Positions 4,933-5,835 of a DNA stretch of 5,835 nucleotides are shown piece by piece; positions within the stretch are counted from its first letter, which is position 1, and the number at the start of each line of letters is the position of its first letter. The position numbers and the translations under genes were made by a program. The notes under the pieces were generated by a model, which saw only the letters and a list, made by a program, of their open reading frames with translations, had not been told where the DNA came from and ran no database searches. Source of the DNA: Candidatus Nanoanaerosalina archaeon (lineage in GTDB: Archaea > Nanohalarchaeota > Nanosalinia > Nanosalinales > Nanoanaerosalinaceae); the NCBI GenBank assembly GCA_022729285.1, contig JALDAI010000048.1:1-5835 (forward strand), written 5' to 3'.

Positions 4933-5835
4933 TTAGTCCATCTCTTTTTTCAGATCTAAAAGACCTTTTACTTTGTCGAAAAACTTTTCCTTCACATGGA
5001 CTCCTTCGATGTAGTTACTAACAGCTTCAGCTTTACTATTTAGGTTTGAAAACCGGTTTATCTCACCTTTACTATTATGGTTCACCATCACAGATTTCGA
5101 CTGAACAAACTCCTTTAAACCTTCCTTGCCGTGGTAACGTCCTATACCGCTTTTTTTAACTCCTCCAAACGGTAGTTCAGGGTTAGCGATATTTTTAACA
5201 ACGCCGTTTATATAACAGTTACCGACTTCAAGCTTTGAAGCTATTTCCCTGCCTTTTTCAACGTTTTCAGTGAAAATATACGAGTTTAAACCGTACTTTG
5301 AACTGTTAACTAGTTTGATACAATTTTTAACACTTGAGAATTTTTTTACCGGTATAACAGGGCCAAAAGTCTCTTCCTTAAACAGTTCAGTGTCTTCACC
5401 AACATCTAGTACTATCTGCGGAGACAAAAAGTTGCCATCACCTTTTATCTCTGTTAAAAGTTCCCCTCCTTTTTCTAAACTACTTTTCAACTGGTTTAAA
5501 ACTTTTTCTTTCTGTTCTTTATCTACCATAGGCCCGATACCGTTCTCTTGGTTCAACTCTACTTTCTCAGTTTCCTCAACCAGTTTTTTAACGTACTCTT
5601 CATAAACCCTTTCATGCACTAAAACTTTTTCAGTAGAAACGCATAACTGACCTGTATTAGTTAAAGCGCTGTAAACACATGCTTCAGCGGCTTTATCCAG
5701 GTCCGCGTCAGGAAGAACAATAAAAGGTGTTTTATCACCTAGCTCCAAGTGTACCGGTACAAGGTTTCTAGAAGCGGTTTCCATCACTTTTTTTCCTGTA
5801 TCAGTCGATCCTGTGAAAAACACTTTGTCAGGGGA
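4933..5835 (-). CDS. NAD(P)-dependent aldehyde dehydrogenase (5' end beyond window)
   Basis: The frame is open to the right edge, so about 300 C-terminal residues are visible; the N-terminal part of the cofactor domain, roughly 200 residues, is missing. It belongs to the aldehyde dehydrogenase superfamily, oxidising an aldehyde to the acid with NAD(P)+. Counting from the Val codon at 5823, FTGSTDTGKK (3-12) is the cofactor-domain motif. LELGDK (26-31) carries the general base E27, NTGQLC (56-61) the nucleophile C61, and KEETFGP (149-155) the cofactor-binding E151 and F153. LPFGGVKKSGIGRYHGKEG (217-235) is the oligomerisation-end motif. All catalytic residues are present. The usual LELGGK has Asp in place of the second Gly, and the Arg five residues after C61 is Lys. 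After the normal end (about residue 248) there is an extra charged tail of about 48 residues, probably helical. Substrate is not determinable; the motifs somewhat recall succinate-semialdehyde dehydrogenases of the GabD2 type. Confidence 0.92.
   Translation of the reverse strand, partial: SPDKVFFTGSTDTGKKVMETASRNLVPVHLELGDKTPFIVLPDADLDKAAEACVYSALTNTGQLCVSTEKVLVHERVYEEYVKKLVEETEKVELNQENGIGPMVDKEQKEKVLNQLKSSLEKGGELLTEIKGDGNFLSPQIVLDVGEDTELFKEETFGPVIPVKKFSSVKNCIKLVNSSKYGLNSYIFTENVEKGREIASKLEVGNCYINGVVKNIANPELPFGGVKKSGIGRYHGKEGLKEFVQSKSVMVNHNSKGEINRFSNLNSKAEAVSNYIEGVHVKEKFFDKVKGLLDLKKEMD

Noticed and set aside
5270..5605. Open frame on the plus strand opposite the aldehyde dehydrogenase
   Set aside because: It is antisense to the conserved catalytic region, and its product is Ser/Phe/Thr-rich as expected from reverse-reading Lys/Glu codons.
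1..5835. Defence system, CRISPR array, transposon, integrase, tRNA or rRNA
   Set aside because: No regularly spaced direct repeats, transposase or recombinase motifs, or tRNA-like cloverleaf with TTCRA were seen on either strand by eye.

Overview
The window looks like a piece of an AT-rich archaeal chromosome. The evidence is indirect. First genes start on an ATG about 25 bases downstream of a TATA-like element and have no Shine-Dalgarno site (leaderless transcripts). A downstream gene in a two-gene unit, and one single gene, do have such sites. One gene ends at an oligo-T tract without a hairpin. The protein set (GT-C glycosyltransferases, a cysteine-repeat membrane-anchored protein, a HemW-like radical SAM protein) also fits Archaea. 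A small-genome lineage such as DPANN is possible, but nothing here proves it. No rRNA, tRNA, CRISPR array, transposase or integrase was seen.

Layout. Positions 1-740 (minus, running off the left edge) hold an unlisted, truncated membrane protein. Positions 803-2464 (plus) hold a complete 553-residue membrane glycosyltransferase. The two are divergent and share the same fold plan and motifs, so they appear to be distant paralogues separated by a 62-bp, almost pure AT promoter region. Positions 2466-3899 (minus) encode a HemN/HemW-like radical SAM enzyme whose stop lies one base from the glycosyltransferase stop. A 69-bp divergent promoter region separates it from 3969-4397 (plus), a small acidic membrane-anchored protein with three regularly spaced cysteine-pair repeats. 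Convergent to that gene is a two-gene unit of unrecognised small proteins (4864 down to 4421, minus), preceded by a clear TATA box and an inverted repeat at operator position. The right edge (4933-5835, minus) carries the C-terminal two thirds of an NAD(P)-dependent aldehyde dehydrogenase.

How they may work together. The two glycosyltransferases and the cysteine-repeat protein all point to the cell surface, and all carry cysteine pairs in segments predicted to lie outside the membrane. That suggests a glycosylated, disulfide-stabilised envelope, which is inference. The radical SAM enzyme and the aldehyde dehydrogenase have no obvious link to that theme or to each other. I do not see a convincing new multi-gene defence or mobile system. 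The best candidates for follow-up are the paired-cysteine GT-C paralogues, the cysteine-repeat protein, and the small two-gene unit with its putative operator.
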